Shown piece by piece: positions 41,566 to 51,106 of a stretch of DNA of 64,000 nucleotides. Positions within the stretch are counted from its first letter, which is position 1, and every line of letters begins with the position of its first letter. Source of the DNA: Massilia sp. BSC265 (GTDB lineage Bacteria > Pseudomonadota > Gammaproteobacteria > Burkholderiales > Burkholderiaceae_D); contig NZ_JPXI01000033.1 in assembly GCF_000740675.1 (NCBI RefSeq), positions 372,001-436,000 on the forward strand, in the 5' to 3' direction. The position numbers were made by a program, and so were the translations under genes. The notes under the pieces were generated by a model. It saw only the letters and a list, made by a program, of their open reading frames with translations. It did not search any database and was not told where the DNA came from.

Positions 41566-42471
41566 ATGAAATTCCGCTTCTGGGGGGTGCGTGGTTCCAT
41601 TCCGTCCCCAGGTCCACGCACGGCGCGCTACGGCGGCAACACAACCTGCATCGAAGTGCGCAGCGACGATGGCACCCTGATCATCCTCGACGCCGGCACC
41701 GGCCTGTTCCCGCTGGCCCAGCACCTGCTGGCGCGGCCACAGACACCACAAACGCCCCCGGTCCAGGCCAACATCTTCATCACCCACAGCCACTGGGACC
41801 ATATCCATGGCCTGCCCTTCTTCACCCCGCTGTTCATCAAGGGCAGCCGGGTGCGCCTGCACGGCGCCTACGACCCGGTGACGGGCAAGGGCATCGAGCA
41901 CGTGATGGCGGTGCAGCTGCAGAACAGCTACTTCCCGGTCAGCGAAACCCAGATGGGCGCCACCATCGACTACCGCACCCTCGACATCGGCACGCCGGTC
42001 GAGGTCGGCGACGCATCGATCGGCAACGTCTTGATGAACCACCCGGTCACCAACCTCGGCTACCGTGTCTCGTGCAATGGCCGTTCGCTGTTCTTCACCG
42101 GCGACCACGAGCCCTGGCACAACCCCTATCCCCCGGGCGACGCCGCCTTCGACGCCTTCGAAGCGCACCTGCTCGAGCGCCAGCGCGCGATCGACGCCGC
42201 CATGGCGGGCGTGGACGCCCTGATCGTCGACTCTTCCTACACCCGCGAGGAATACCCGTCCAAGGCCGGCTGGGGCCACGGCACCTTCGACGCCGCCATC
42301 GAGATGGCGCTGCGCGTCGGCGCGCGCGCCCTGTACTGCACCCACCACGAGCCGACCCGTAGCGACGACGATCTCGAGGCCGCATTCGCCGCCGCGATGG
42401 CGCGCTACCGCGACCGCCTCGGCAGCCTGCAGGTACACCTGGCCTTCGAAGGCCTGGAAGTCACGCTGTGA
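41566..42471 (+). CDS. Metallo-beta-lactamase-fold hydrolase
   Basis: This 301-residue protein begins MKFRFWGVRGSIPSPGPRTARYGGNTTCIEV and has the metal motif THSHWDHIHG (His74, His76, Asp78, His79), later ligands in NHPVTNLGYR, FTGDHEP and CTHHEPTRSDDDLE. It belongs to the RNase Z/phosphodiesterase-like branch that begins WGVRGS; a phosphodiesterase role is plausible but the substrate is unknown. GGGGAG precedes the ATG. Its stop overlaps the GTG start of the GspE-like gene (GTGA), so both are coupled. It is divergent from the HD-GYP gene. Confidence 0.88.
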   Translation: MKFRFWGVRGSIPSPGPRTARYGGNTTCIEVRSDDGTLIILDAGTGLFPLAQHLLARPQTPQTPPVQANIFITHSHWDHIHGLPFFTPLFIKGSRVRLHGAYDPVTGKGIEHVMAVQLQNSYFPVSETQMGATIDYRTLDIGTPVEVGDASIGNVLMNHPVTNLGYRVSCNGRSLFFTGDHEPWHNPYPPGDAAFDAFEAHLLERQRAIDAAMAGVDALIVDSSYTREEYPSKAGWGHGTFDAAIEMALRVGARALYCTHHEPTRSDDDLEAAFAAAMARYRDRLGSLQVHLAFEGLEVTL

Positions 42472-44834
42472 ACGCGTCGGCCGGCCTTCCTGCCGGCACC
42501 CTGGCGGACGACGCCGCCGGGCAGCTGGCCTTCTACCAGAAGCTGCGGCAGGTCACCAACCGGATCCACGCCACCGCCAACGTCGAGGAAATCATGCTCG
42601 ACCTCGGGCTGGATTTCTGCGACCTGCTCGACTGCGACCGCTTCACCCTGTACGCCGTTGGGCCGGACAGGGAACACATCGTCTCCAAGGTCAAGACCGG
42701 CCTGGCCACCTTCCGCGACCTGCGCCTGCCCCTCGGTCCCTCCTCGATCGCCGGCTTCGTGGCACAGACGCGCCAGGCGGTCCAGATCGCCGACGTCTAC
42801 GACGAGGCCGAACTACGCCGGTTGTCGCCGGAACTGCAGTTCCAGCGCGGCGTCGACCAGCGCACCGGCTACCGCACGCGCGAGATGCTGGTCGCCCCGC
42901 TGCAGGACAAGGCCGGCGAACTGCTGGGCGTGGTCCAGTTCATCAACCACAGGGGCAGGAACGGCAGCGGCGGCCCTTTCCCGCCGCGCGCCATGGAGGC
43001 GGTGCGCCAGCTGGGCGAGACCTTGTCGGTGGCGCTCGGCCAGCGCCTGCGCCCCCAGCGCATGCGCGGCAAGTACGACGCGCTGGTGCAGGAAGCCGTG
43101 CTCACCCAGGCCGAACTGGAACAGGCGGGCCGCCACGCGCGTGAACTCGACACCGACCTCGAAGGGGTGCTGGAAGGCGAACTGCAGGTGCGCCGTACCG
43201 CCATCGGGGCGACGCTGGCGCACTTCTTCAATCTGCCCTACGAGCCCTTCCGTCCGGACCGGGTCAAGCCGGTCGACCTGTTGCGCAACCTGAAGGCGCA
43301 GTACGTCGAGGAGAACGGCTGGCTGCCGCTCGAGGACGGTCCCGGCGGCCTGGTGGTGATGGCGCTCGACCCTGAACGCACCGCCGCCAGCCGCATCGTG
43401 GCCCAGCTGTTCCCGAGATCGCAAGTGGCCTGGCGCGTCACCACGCGCGCCGATTTCCGCCAGACCCTCGATGCCTTCTTCGGCAGCGGCGGCGCCAGCG
43501 AGTCGGTCGGCGAGTTGCTCTCCGGGCTGGAAGACGACGAGGACGGCGAAGCCCCGTCCGACGTCTCGGAAGCGGTCGAGAACGAGCTGGTGCGCCTGCT
43601 GAACAAGGTCATCGTCGACGCCTACCGCCAGGGCGTATCGGACATCCACATCGAGCCGCAGCCGGGCAAGGGCAAGACCGGCATCCGCTTCCGCAAGGAC
43701 GGCGTGCTGGTGCCCTACATCGAGGTCCCGTCGAGCTACCGCAGCGCCCTGGTGGCGCGCATCAAGATCATGTGCGACCTCGACATCTCCGAGCGCAGGA
43801 AGCCCCAGGACGGCAAGATCCGCTTCAAGAAGTACGGCCCGCTCGACATCGAGCTGCGCGTGGCAACCATTCCATCGAGCGGCGGCGTGGAAGACGTGGT
43901 GATGCGCATCCTGCAGGCCGGCGAGCCGATCCCGCTGGCGAAGCTCGGCCTGACCGACTACAACCTCGGGCGCCTGCTGCCGGCCATCGAAAAGCCCTAC
44001 GGCCTGTTTTTCGTGTGCGGCCCCACCGGCTCGGGCAAAACCACTACCCTGCACTCGATCCTGCACCACCTGAACACGCCGGAGACCAAGATCTGGACCG
44101 CCGAAGATCCGGTCGAGATCACCCAGAAAGGCCTGCGCCAGGTGCAGGTGAACCGCAAGGCCGGGCTCGACTTCGCCAGCGTCATGCGGGCTTTTCTCCG
44201 CGCCGACCCGGACGTGATCATGGTAGGCGAAATGCGCGACAAGGAGACCGTCGGCACCGGCATCGAAGCCTCGCTGACCGGCCACCTGGTGTTTGCCACC
44301 CTGCACACCAACAGCGCCCCTGAATCGATCGTGCGCCTGCTCGACATGGGCATGGATCCTTTCAACTTCGCCGACGCCCTGCTGGGCATCCTGGCGCAGC
44401 GCCTGGCGCGCCGCCTGTGCACGGGCTGCCGCCAGCCCTATCACCCGGATGAAGCGGAAGTGGAATCGCTGCTGGCCGAATACTGCGAAGACCTGCGCGG
44501 TACCGCGTCCTTCAAGGACGACCCGCAGGCGGCGCGCCGCAGGATCCTGGCGGACTGGCGCGGACGCCATGGCGATGGCGCGGGCCGCTTCACCCTGTAC
44601 CGTCCAGTCGGCTGCAACGAGTGCAACAAGGGCTACCGCGGCCGCATCGGCCTGCATGAACTGATGCTCGGCACCGATGCGGTCAAGCGCCTGCTGGTCG
44701 AGCATGCCCGGGTGTCAAACCTGCTCGCCGCGGCGCTCGACGACGGCATGCTGACCCTGAAGATGGACGGCATCGAGAAGGTGCTGGCCGGGCATACGGA
44801 CATCAAGATGGTCAGGGCGGTGTGTATCCGGTAG
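42468..44834 (+). CDS. GAF domain-GspE/PilB-type secretion ATPase
   Basis: This 788-residue protein has an N-terminal GAF domain (about 20-190: LRQVTNRIHATANVEEIMLD, GYRTREMLVAPLQDKAG), a MshEN-like region (about 240-350) and a T2SSE ATPase from about 390 to 770. The ATPase has Walker A GPTGSGKTTT (about 519), Asp and His boxes (DPDVIMVGEMRD, TGHLVFATLHTN) and the zinc tetracysteine motif (CTGCRQPY and CNECNKGY). The start is GTG, overlapping the preceding stop. No pilin, prepilin peptidase or platform gene is in the window, so the complex it powers is unclear; the GAF domain suggests ligand control. Confidence 0.9.
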   Translation: MNASAGLPAGTLADDAAGQLAFYQKLRQVTNRIHATANVEEIMLDLGLDFCDLLDCDRFTLYAVGPDREHIVSKVKTGLATFRDLRLPLGPSSIAGFVAQTRQAVQIADVYDEAELRRLSPELQFQRGVDQRTGYRTREMLVAPLQDKAGELLGVVQFINHRGRNGSGGPFPPRAMEAVRQLGETLSVALGQRLRPQRMRGKYDALVQEAVLTQAELEQAGRHARELDTDLEGVLEGELQVRRTAIGATLAHFFNLPYEPFRPDRVKPVDLLRNLKAQYVEENGWLPLEDGPGGLVVMALDPERTAASRIVAQLFPRSQVAWRVTTRADFRQTLDAFFGSGGASESVGELLSGLEDDEDGEAPSDVSEAVENELVRLLNKVIVDAYRQGVSDIHIEPQPGKGKTGIRFRKDGVLVPYIEVPSSYRSALVARIKIMCDLDISERRKPQDGKIRFKKYGPLDIELRVATIPSSGGVEDVVMRILQAGEPIPLAKLGLTDYNLGRLLPAIEKPYGLFFVCGPTGSGKTTTLHSILHHLNTPETKIWTAEDPVEITQKGLRQVQVNRKAGLDFASVMRAFLRADPDVIMVGEMRDKETVGTGIEASLTGHLVFATLHTNSAPESIVRLLDMGMDPFNFADALLGILAQRLARRLCTGCRQPYHPDEAEVESLLAEYCEDLRGTASFKDDPQAARRRILADWRGRHGDGAGRFTLYRPVGCNECNKGYRGRIGLHELMLGTDAVKRLLVEHARVSNLLAAALDDGMLTLKMDGIEKVLAGHTDIKMVRAVCIR

Positions 44835-44860
44835 TCCTGCAAATCGGATGAGGAGAGGAC

Positions 44861-44962
44861 CGTAGGGTGCCGGCCATGCCGGCCGCGCGTCCAACTCCGG
44901 CATGAACTGCGACAGAGCATCGACAAGCTGGACGCGCGGTCGGCGGAGCCGACCACCCTACG
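44861..44962. repeat. Palindromic GTAGGGTG extragenic element (first copy)
   Basis: The outer arms CGTAGGGTG (44861-44869) and CACCCTACG (44954-44962) are perfect inverted repeats. An inner pair around GCGCGTCCA and TGGACGCGC (about 44885-44893 and 44929-44937) nests inside. It fills the gap between the GspE-like gene and pullulanase. Confidence 0.7.
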
Positions 44963-44967
44963 AAACC

Positions 44968-47900
44968 TCAATCGTCGCCGCGGTTGGCCCCCTTCTCGAC
45001 GAACACCGCCGTGGTACGCGCCGGAATCGTGAAGCTGCCGTCCGCGTTGCCGTAGCTCGAGGTCTTCACCACCGGATCATCCGAGCTCACCTGCACCTGG
45101 TGCAGCTTGAGCCGGCGCTCCTTCAGCTCCGGAATGGCGATGGTCTTGGCTTCCTTGTCCACGTTGAACAGCACCACCACGCTGCGGTAGCGCGCGTCCG
45201 GGTAGCGGCTCGGCTTCTCGCCGTCGATGTGCATCACCACCAGGCCGGGCAGCTGGTCCGGCCCGGTATTGTAGAAGCGCAGGCGCTCCTCGACGTCCTT
45301 CGCGGTGCGCAGGCGGAACAAAGCGCTGTCCGTGCGGATCCGCAGCAGGTCTTCGAAGGCGCCCTTGGCCGACAGGATCGCCTTGGTATCCGGCTTGATG
45401 AGCGGATTCTCCAGCACCGGCGTCATCAGGCCCCAGTTGTCGCGGTTCTTGTCGCTGGATGGCAGACCCACGCCGAAGTTGTTCGACGCGTAGCTGTAGT
45501 CGAGGCGGTTGAACCAGTCGCCCGCGTTGTAGCTGTCGCGGTCGAGCGACTTGGAGCGCAGCAGTTCCTGGCCCGCATGGATGAAGGGGATGCCCTGCGA
45601 CAGCAGCACGATGGCCGCGCCCAGGTTCTGCACCCGCACCCGGTCCGCCAGGCTCGTGGATTGCGGCAGGCGGAAGGCGTTGATGTCGAACAGGGTCTGG
45701 TTGTCGTGCTTCTCGACGTAATTGATGGTCTCCGTCGGGCTGGCGGTGTAGCCGGCGCGCTGGCCGAAGTAGTCGATGTCGGCATTGCTGCGCAGCGAAC
45801 CGAAACGGTCGACGAAGCGGTAGTCGCGCAAGGTGCCGGACAGGCCCACGCGCACCAGGTCGGCCAGGCGCAGCGCATCGTCGCGCGATTGCCTGGCCAG
45901 GCGGTTCGGGTCGTACCACACGCCGTTGATGAAGCCCTGCTGGGAGATCAGGTTCTCGCCGCCGTCGCAGCAGCCGCCGCCGCGCACCGTGTCGCGCAGG
46001 CGGTCGTTGAAGGAACCGATGCCGGTGCCGAACAGGTTGGCCTGGCGCGCCGTCACGAAGCGCTGGTCGTCGGCCACGGCGCCGAAGTTCCAGCCTTCGC
46101 CATACAGGTAGATCTCGCGGCCTGCGGCCCCGTTGACGCGCGTCTGCAACTGCTTCATCACGTCCAGCGGCGCGAAAGTCATGATGTCGAAGCGGAAGCT
46201 GTCCACCTTGTACTCGCTGGCCCACAGGGCCACCGAGTCGATCATCAGCTTGCCCATCATCGTGTGCTCGGCGGCGGTGTCGGCACAGCAGCTGTCGTTC
46301 AGGTTGGCGCCCTTCTCGTTGAGGCGGTAATAGTAGGTCGGCACGATCTTGTCGAGCACCGACAGCGGTCCCTGCTGCGAGGAGCTGGTGTGGTTGTAGA
46401 CCACGTCCATGGCCACCCGCAGGCCGGCCTCGTGCAGGCCCTGCACCATGGAACGGAACTCGCGCACGCGGGCGGCGCCGTCGTTCGCATCCGAGGCATA
46501 GCTGCCCTCCGGCGCGTTGTAGTGCACCGGGTCGTAGCCCCAGTTGAAGCAGTCGCTGTCGCGCACCGCTTCGATTGCCGCCTGCTGCGCGCTTGATGCC
46601 GGGCCGGCATCGGGGATGACGGGCGTGATGCAGCCGGCTTCGTTGATGCTGGCCAGGTCAAAGGCCGGCAGCAGGTGCACATGGGTCAGCCCGGCCTTGG
46701 CAAGGGACTTCAGGTGGCGCATGCCGCGCGAATCGCGTTCGGTAAAGGCCAGGTACTTGCCGCGGCGCGCAGCCGGTACCGACTCGTCACCGAGGGAAAA
46801 GTCGCGCACGTGCAGTTCGTACAGCGAGATGTCGGCGGCATGCGCGAGGTCCGGGATGCGGTGCTTGTCCCAGCCGCGCGGCTTGAGCTGCTCGCTATCC
46901 AGGTTGGCGACGAAAGAGCGCGCGCTGTTGGCGTTGAGGCTCAGCGAATACGGGTCGGTGACGGTATTCGTCACCAGCGTGTTGTTCGCCCAGCGCGACA
47001 GCACCTTGACGGTGTAGGTGTAGTAGGCGCGGTTGGTCCAGCCCGCATCCGTAGCGGTATGGCTCCAGACACCGGTGGCGGCATCGAAGCGCATTGCTAC
47101 CTGGGTGCTCGCGGGCGCGTCCGCATCCGGATAGATGTCGAGCGCCACCGACTTGGCGGTCGGCGCCCAGACGCGGAAGGTCGGCACCCCTGCCCGGTTG
47201 AAGCTCACGCCCAGCTTCTCGTTGGCCGCGCGGGCGGCGAACACCTCGTCGAGCATGCCGGCGGTCTGCAGCGAGGTCACCTGCACCAGCTTGCCGGCGG
47301 CATCGAACTGGGCGATGGCGAACTGCGCGCTGGCAAGCAGGGCCACTTTCGCTGCGTCGCCAGCCGACAGCGACAGGCCGGTGGCCCCTGCCAGGTGCGG
47401 GAATTTGGTGCGCACGGCATCCGGCAGCGGCGCCAGGCTCAGGTCCATGCTGCCATCAAAGCCCGTGACGCCCCCGGCGCCGGAGCCGAGGCCGCCGTTC
47501 GCCGCGTAGTACAGTTTGTAGCTGCCGGTGGAAGGCACGCCCGGCCAGGCGAGAGTATGGGCCGTTAACCAGTGCGCGCCGGCCTGGGCCAGGCTGCCGT
47601 AGCTGAGCGCGGGCGGGGCCGTGTAGATGCTGCAGTCGCCCTCGAGCAGCCAGATCTCGTGTCCCTTGCTCCCCACGTCGGCCGGCAGCGGCGCGCCCTG
47701 GTCGGCCCCGCAGTTCTTGGTGCCGCTGCCATCGGTAACAAGGAACCACAGCGCCGTCTTGCCGGGTGCCAACGCGATGTCGACCCAGCCGCCGAAATCG
47801 TCGCTCTGCGTGAACATGAAGCGGTCCGTGATCCAGGCCGAGCTCGGCCTGGCCGGGCCATCCCAGGAGTACACGCCCCACTGGGCGGTATCGTCCTGGA

Positions 47901-48075
47901 CCCGGCGGAAGTGGATACGGATCGTGCCGGGCGCGACGGGCGCGGCGGCGGTCGCGGCCGGCTGCTGGGCGAAGGCACTGGCTGCCGGCAAGCCGGCGCC
48001 AGCCACCGCAGCCAATATGCTGCAAGCGGCCAGGCCGAAGCGCAGCCGTGAAGTCAAACTACGTCTGTTGCGCAT
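44968..48075 (-). CDS. pulA: Secreted pullulanase-type alpha-1,6-glucosidase
   Basis: This 1035-residue protein has a signal peptide (cleavage near SAFA), a CBM41-like starch-binding domain (about 50-155: TIRIHFRRVQDDTAQWGVYSW), an N-terminal pullulanase domain, a CBM48 domain (about 290-375) and a GH13 barrel with the four conserved regions: VVYNHTS, FRFDIMTF (nucleophile Asp), YLYGEGWNFG (acid/base Glu) and YVEKHDNQTLFD. It cleaves alpha-1,6 links in pullulan, starch or glycogen outside the cell or in the periplasm. It is not followed by an operon partner. Confidence 0.93.
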   Translation of the reverse strand: MRNRRSLTSRLRFGLAACSILAAVAGAGLPAASAFAQQPAATAAAPVAPGTIRIHFRRVQDDTAQWGVYSWDGPARPSSAWITDRFMFTQSDDFGGWVDIALAPGKTALWFLVTDGSGTKNCGADQGAPLPADVGSKGHEIWLLEGDCSIYTAPPALSYGSLAQAGAHWLTAHTLAWPGVPSTGSYKLYYAANGGLGSGAGGVTGFDGSMDLSLAPLPDAVRTKFPHLAGATGLSLSAGDAAKVALLASAQFAIAQFDAAGKLVQVTSLQTAGMLDEVFAARAANEKLGVSFNRAGVPTFRVWAPTAKSVALDIYPDADAPASTQVAMRFDAATGVWSHTATDAGWTNRAYYTYTVKVLSRWANNTLVTNTVTDPYSLSLNANSARSFVANLDSEQLKPRGWDKHRIPDLAHAADISLYELHVRDFSLGDESVPAARRGKYLAFTERDSRGMRHLKSLAKAGLTHVHLLPAFDLASINEAGCITPVIPDAGPASSAQQAAIEAVRDSDCFNWGYDPVHYNAPEGSYASDANDGAARVREFRSMVQGLHEAGLRVAMDVVYNHTSSSQQGPLSVLDKIVPTYYYRLNEKGANLNDSCCADTAAEHTMMGKLMIDSVALWASEYKVDSFRFDIMTFAPLDVMKQLQTRVNGAAGREIYLYGEGWNFGAVADDQRFVTARQANLFGTGIGSFNDRLRDTVRGGGCCDGGENLISQQGFINGVWYDPNRLARQSRDDALRLADLVRVGLSGTLRDYRFVDRFGSLRSNADIDYFGQRAGYTASPTETINYVEKHDNQTLFDINAFRLPQSTSLADRVRVQNLGAAIVLLSQGIPFIHAGQELLRSKSLDRDSYNAGDWFNRLDYSYASNNFGVGLPSSDKNRDNWGLMTPVLENPLIKPDTKAILSAKGAFEDLLRIRTDSALFRLRTAKDVEERLRFYNTGPDQLPGLVVMHIDGEKPSRYPDARYRSVVVLFNVDKEAKTIAIPELKERRLKLHQVQVSSDDPVVKTSSYGNADGSFTIPARTTAVFVEKGANRGDD

Positions 48076-48218
48076 GATGTCCCCTTTGTCATTGTTTTTA
48101 AACGCTGATTACCCGGGCAGCATTGCCGAAGGCAGCAGCAGTGGCGGGCGCCACCGTGTAATATTACTACCAGCGTTAGCAAAAATGCAAAGGAACACGC
48201 ACAAAATCGCTCAGCTAT

Positions 48219-50954
48219 TCAAGGTGCGGCATGTGCGGGCTGAGGAATGTGTACGCCGAGCGGCTGGCGCGCTCCGGGCGGAACCGGACGCGAGAAGAAG
48301 AAGCCCTGCCCTTCGTCGCAGCCCAGCGACTTAAGCAGTTGCATTTGCCGGGGATTCTCGACACCCTCGGCGACCACCCGCATGCCGAGCGCATGCGCCA
48401 TCGCGATCATCGAGGCGATCAGGGTGTCGCCTTCCGGGTGTTCGATCCGCAGCACGAAGGCACGGTCGATCTTGAGCACGTCGAAATGCAGCTTCTGCAG
48501 CTGCGACAAGGAGGAGTAGCCGGTGCCGAAGTCGTCGAGGCACAGCTTGATGCCCAGTTCGCGCAACTGGTGGAACACCGCCGACTCGCCAATTCCCTCC
48601 TGCATCATCGACGATTCGGTCAGCTCGATTTCCAGCAGCGAGGGATCGATGCCGTGGCGCTGAATTGCAGCGCGGAACAGCGCAAGGATATCGGACTGGC
48701 CGAACTGGCGCGGCGAGACGTTGACCGACACCGGCACCAGCGGCTCGCCCTGGCGCGCCCAGTGGACCAGCTGGCGGCACACGCTGTCGAGCACCTGCTC
48801 GCCCAGCTGCACGATCAGGCCGGTCTCTTCGAGCAGCGGGATGAAGTGGTCCGGCCCGGTCAGCCCCTGGCCCGGGCGCTCCCAGCGCACCAGGGCTTCC
48901 ATGCTCGAAGCCTTGCCCTCAAGCAGGTCCACGCGCGGCTGGTAGTGCACCACGAACTGTTGCTGCTCGAGGGCGCGCCGCAACTCCACCTCGGTCTCGA
49001 GGCGGATGCGGATCGCCTCGAAAAAGCGCGACTGGAAGAAGCAGTAATTGCCCTTCCCTTCGGTCTTGACCGCGTACATCGCAATGTCCGCATTCTTGAG
49101 CAGGGTTTCGGCATCGTCGCCGTGCTCGGGAAACATGCTGATGCCGATCGATGCATTCAGCACATGGGTCGCATGCTGCAGGTGGAAGCCGTCATGGAAG
49201 GCAGCCAGCACGCGCCCGGCGACGTGCTCGACATCGGCGGCGCCGCCGACGTGGTCGAGCACCACCACGAATTCGTCGCCGCCCAGGCGCACCACGTGGT
49301 CGTTGGGACGCACCGCCAGGGTCAGGCGCTTGCCGACGGTGCGCAGCAGCTCGTCGCCGGCCGCGTGCCCGAGCACGTCGTTGACGGTCTTGAAGCCGTC
49401 CAGGTCGATGAACAGCACCGCCAGCGCATGCCCATCGGCGCGCGCCCGGTCGATCGCCCGCGGCAGGTATTGCTGGATCCAGTAACGGTTCGGCAAGCCG
49501 GTGAGTTCATCCGAATTACTCCTGCGCTCGAGCTCGCTCAAGTGGGCCTTGGACTCGCTGATGTCGCGGATCGTCACGGCCAGGTCCTCGCCGGCGCGCA
49601 CGGCCTTGTAGTGGACCCAGCTGGCATGGAGCAGCTGGCCAGGGCGCGGCCTTACTTCGATCTCCCTCTCGAAGCGGCCAGCCTCGAGGGCCTCGCTCAG
49701 CCACGCTCGAATATCCTCGAAAATCTGGCCGTCGAAAAAATCGGACAGCCGGCGGCCGATGATCTGTCCGGGCTCCCTGCTGAACATCTTCGCGCCATGA
49801 TTGTTGCAGTCGAGAATCTCAAAATCGCGTGCCACGCCGTGCCGGTCGCGCAACGGCCGGTGGATGAAGAAGCCCTCGCCCGCGTCCTCGGTGGCCAGGC
49901 GGTAGGTGGCGCGAATGGTGTCGAGCTGGTGCCGCTTCCATTTCGCGTGCACATAGAAGCTGGTGGCGAGCAAGGCCGCCAGGGTCAGCCAGGCAGTATT
50001 CCACCAGGCGCCGTTCAGCGCCGTCTCACGATGATTCCGGTACGGGGCCATGGCGGTGTACTCGTCGACCCCGACAAGGGCGGTCAGTCCGATACCCGGA
50101 ATCGGTTGCCACCCGACCACTCGCGCACGCCCGTCCGTGAACCAGGGCCTCCCTTCGAGGCGGGCTACGCCCTGCACCACCACGGGGCGAAAAGGCTTCA
50201 GCAGGAAAGGCACCTCCGCCGTGTGCTCGACATCGCCGTGACGACAGGCCCGGACCACACCGTCCCTGCCTGTCACGGCCGCGAAGCCCTGCCGGCCCAG
50301 CAGGGGTTCGGCGTAGTGCTGGGTGAAGAAGGCCGGGAAGACCGACACCAATACAATGCCGTCGAATGCACCGCGGGGCGACAGCAGCGGACGCGAGAAG
50401 GCGATCACCTCGCGATGCGACAGGCGCCCCTCGAGCGGTGCACTGACGTAGAGATGGTCGCCCCCGGAGCGCTGTTGCTCGGTGAAATACGGCTTGTCGC
50501 CGAAGTTCCAGCCCACCGCATCCGGGTGCGAGCTGGTGAGGACCACTCCCTTGCGATCGACTAGGCCTGCACCCGCGATGTACTGCCTGGAAAAGATGCC
50601 GGCCTCGATGGTTCCCGCAAGGTCGAGATGCCGGCCCGACACCATCCAGTTGTGGCGCAACAGCAGCAGCAGGCGATCGGTATCGGCCACCGAGCGGCGC
50701 ACGCGGATGGCATAGCTGCGGCTATAGGCATCGACCTGCCGCTCGAGTTCAGCCTGCCGGGCTCGGCGGTCATTCTCGAGATCGGTTAGCACATAACTCC
50801 ACAGCAGCAGTCCCCCGAGCAATCCAATCGCCGGCCACAGCAGCAGCAAGCCCAGCCGCTGGCGCAGGAAGTCCAACAGCGGGCGCAGGCGGCTGGGCGC
50901 CCGCAGGCGGGCCGGTTTGCCGGCCAGAACGGGTTGATCGGTACGTGGACTCAT
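48219..50954 (-). CDS. Membrane GGDEF-EAL protein with periplasmic Cache-type sensor
   Basis: This 911-residue protein has a first membrane helix (about residues 33-55), a periplasmic double-Cache-like sensor (about 60-300), a second helix (about 315-335), a PAS-like domain (about 350-470), a GGDEF domain with an intact RLGGDEF motif and an EAL domain with EALVRW, the DDFGTGYSS loop and the KIDRAF segment. Both domains may be active, so it could make or break c-di-GMP. A TTG-started longer frame (from 50984) exists; the ATG at 50954 is preferred, though neither start has a clear ribosome-binding site. Confidence 0.9.
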   Translation of the reverse strand: MSPRTDQPVLAGKPARLRAPSRLRPLLDFLRQRLGLLLLWPAIGLLGGLLLWSYVLTDLENDRRARQAELERQVDAYSRSYAIRVRRSVADTDRLLLLLRHNWMVSGRHLDLAGTIEAGIFSRQYIAGAGLVDRKGVVLTSSHPDAVGWNFGDKPYFTEQQRSGGDHLYVSAPLEGRLSHREVIAFSRPLLSPRGAFDGIVLVSVFPAFFTQHYAEPLLGRQGFAAVTGRDGVVRACRHGDVEHTAEVPFLLKPFRPVVVQGVARLEGRPWFTDGRARVVGWQPIPGIGLTALVGVDEYTAMAPYRNHRETALNGAWWNTAWLTLAALLATSFYVHAKWKRHQLDTIRATYRLATEDAGEGFFIHRPLRDRHGVARDFEILDCNNHGAKMFSREPGQIIGRRLSDFFDGQIFEDIRAWLSEALEAGRFEREIEVRPRPGQLLHASWVHYKAVRAGEDLAVTIRDISESKAHLSELERRSNSDELTGLPNRYWIQQYLPRAIDRARADGHALAVLFIDLDGFKTVNDVLGHAAGDELLRTVGKRLTLAVRPNDHVVRLGGDEFVVVLDHVGGAADVEHVAGRVLAAFHDGFHLQHATHVLNASIGISMFPEHGDDAETLLKNADIAMYAVKTEGKGNYCFFQSRFFEAIRIRLETEVELRRALEQQQFVVHYQPRVDLLEGKASSMEALVRWERPGQGLTGPDHFIPLLEETGLIVQLGEQVLDSVCRQLVHWARQGEPLVPVSVNVSPRQFGQSDILALFRAAIQRHGIDPSLLEIELTESSMMQEGIGESAVFHQLRELGIKLCLDDFGTGYSSLSQLQKLHFDVLKIDRAFVLRIEHPEGDTLIASMIAMAHALGMRVVAEGVENPRQMQLLKSLGCDEGQGFFFSRPVPPGARQPLGVHIPQPAHAAP

Positions 50955-51052
50955 CCAAACTCGGGCGCAAGAGCGCAAGGTCAACAGAACCAGTAAGACC
51001 TGCCAGCGCGCCGGAAGTTGGCGTAAATTGGGCCTCGTACCGTAAAGTGCGC

Positions 51053-51079
51053 AAAAAAAGCCCGGCAGTGCCGGGCTTT
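51053..51079 (-). terminator. Terminator downstream of the phosphate transporter
   Basis: AGCCCGGC (51059-51066) and GCCGGGCT (51070-51077) form a perfect 8-bp stem with loop AGT. On the minus strand seven T residues follow; three T residues follow on the plus strand. Confidence 0.9.
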
Positions 51080-51106
51080 ACATTCAGCAAGCGCGCAAGC
51101 GCTCGA

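Noticed and set aside
42813-44705. Minus-strand frame (630 codons) opposite the GspE-like gene
   Set aside because: It is an antisense shadow; the plus frame has complete ATPase motifs.
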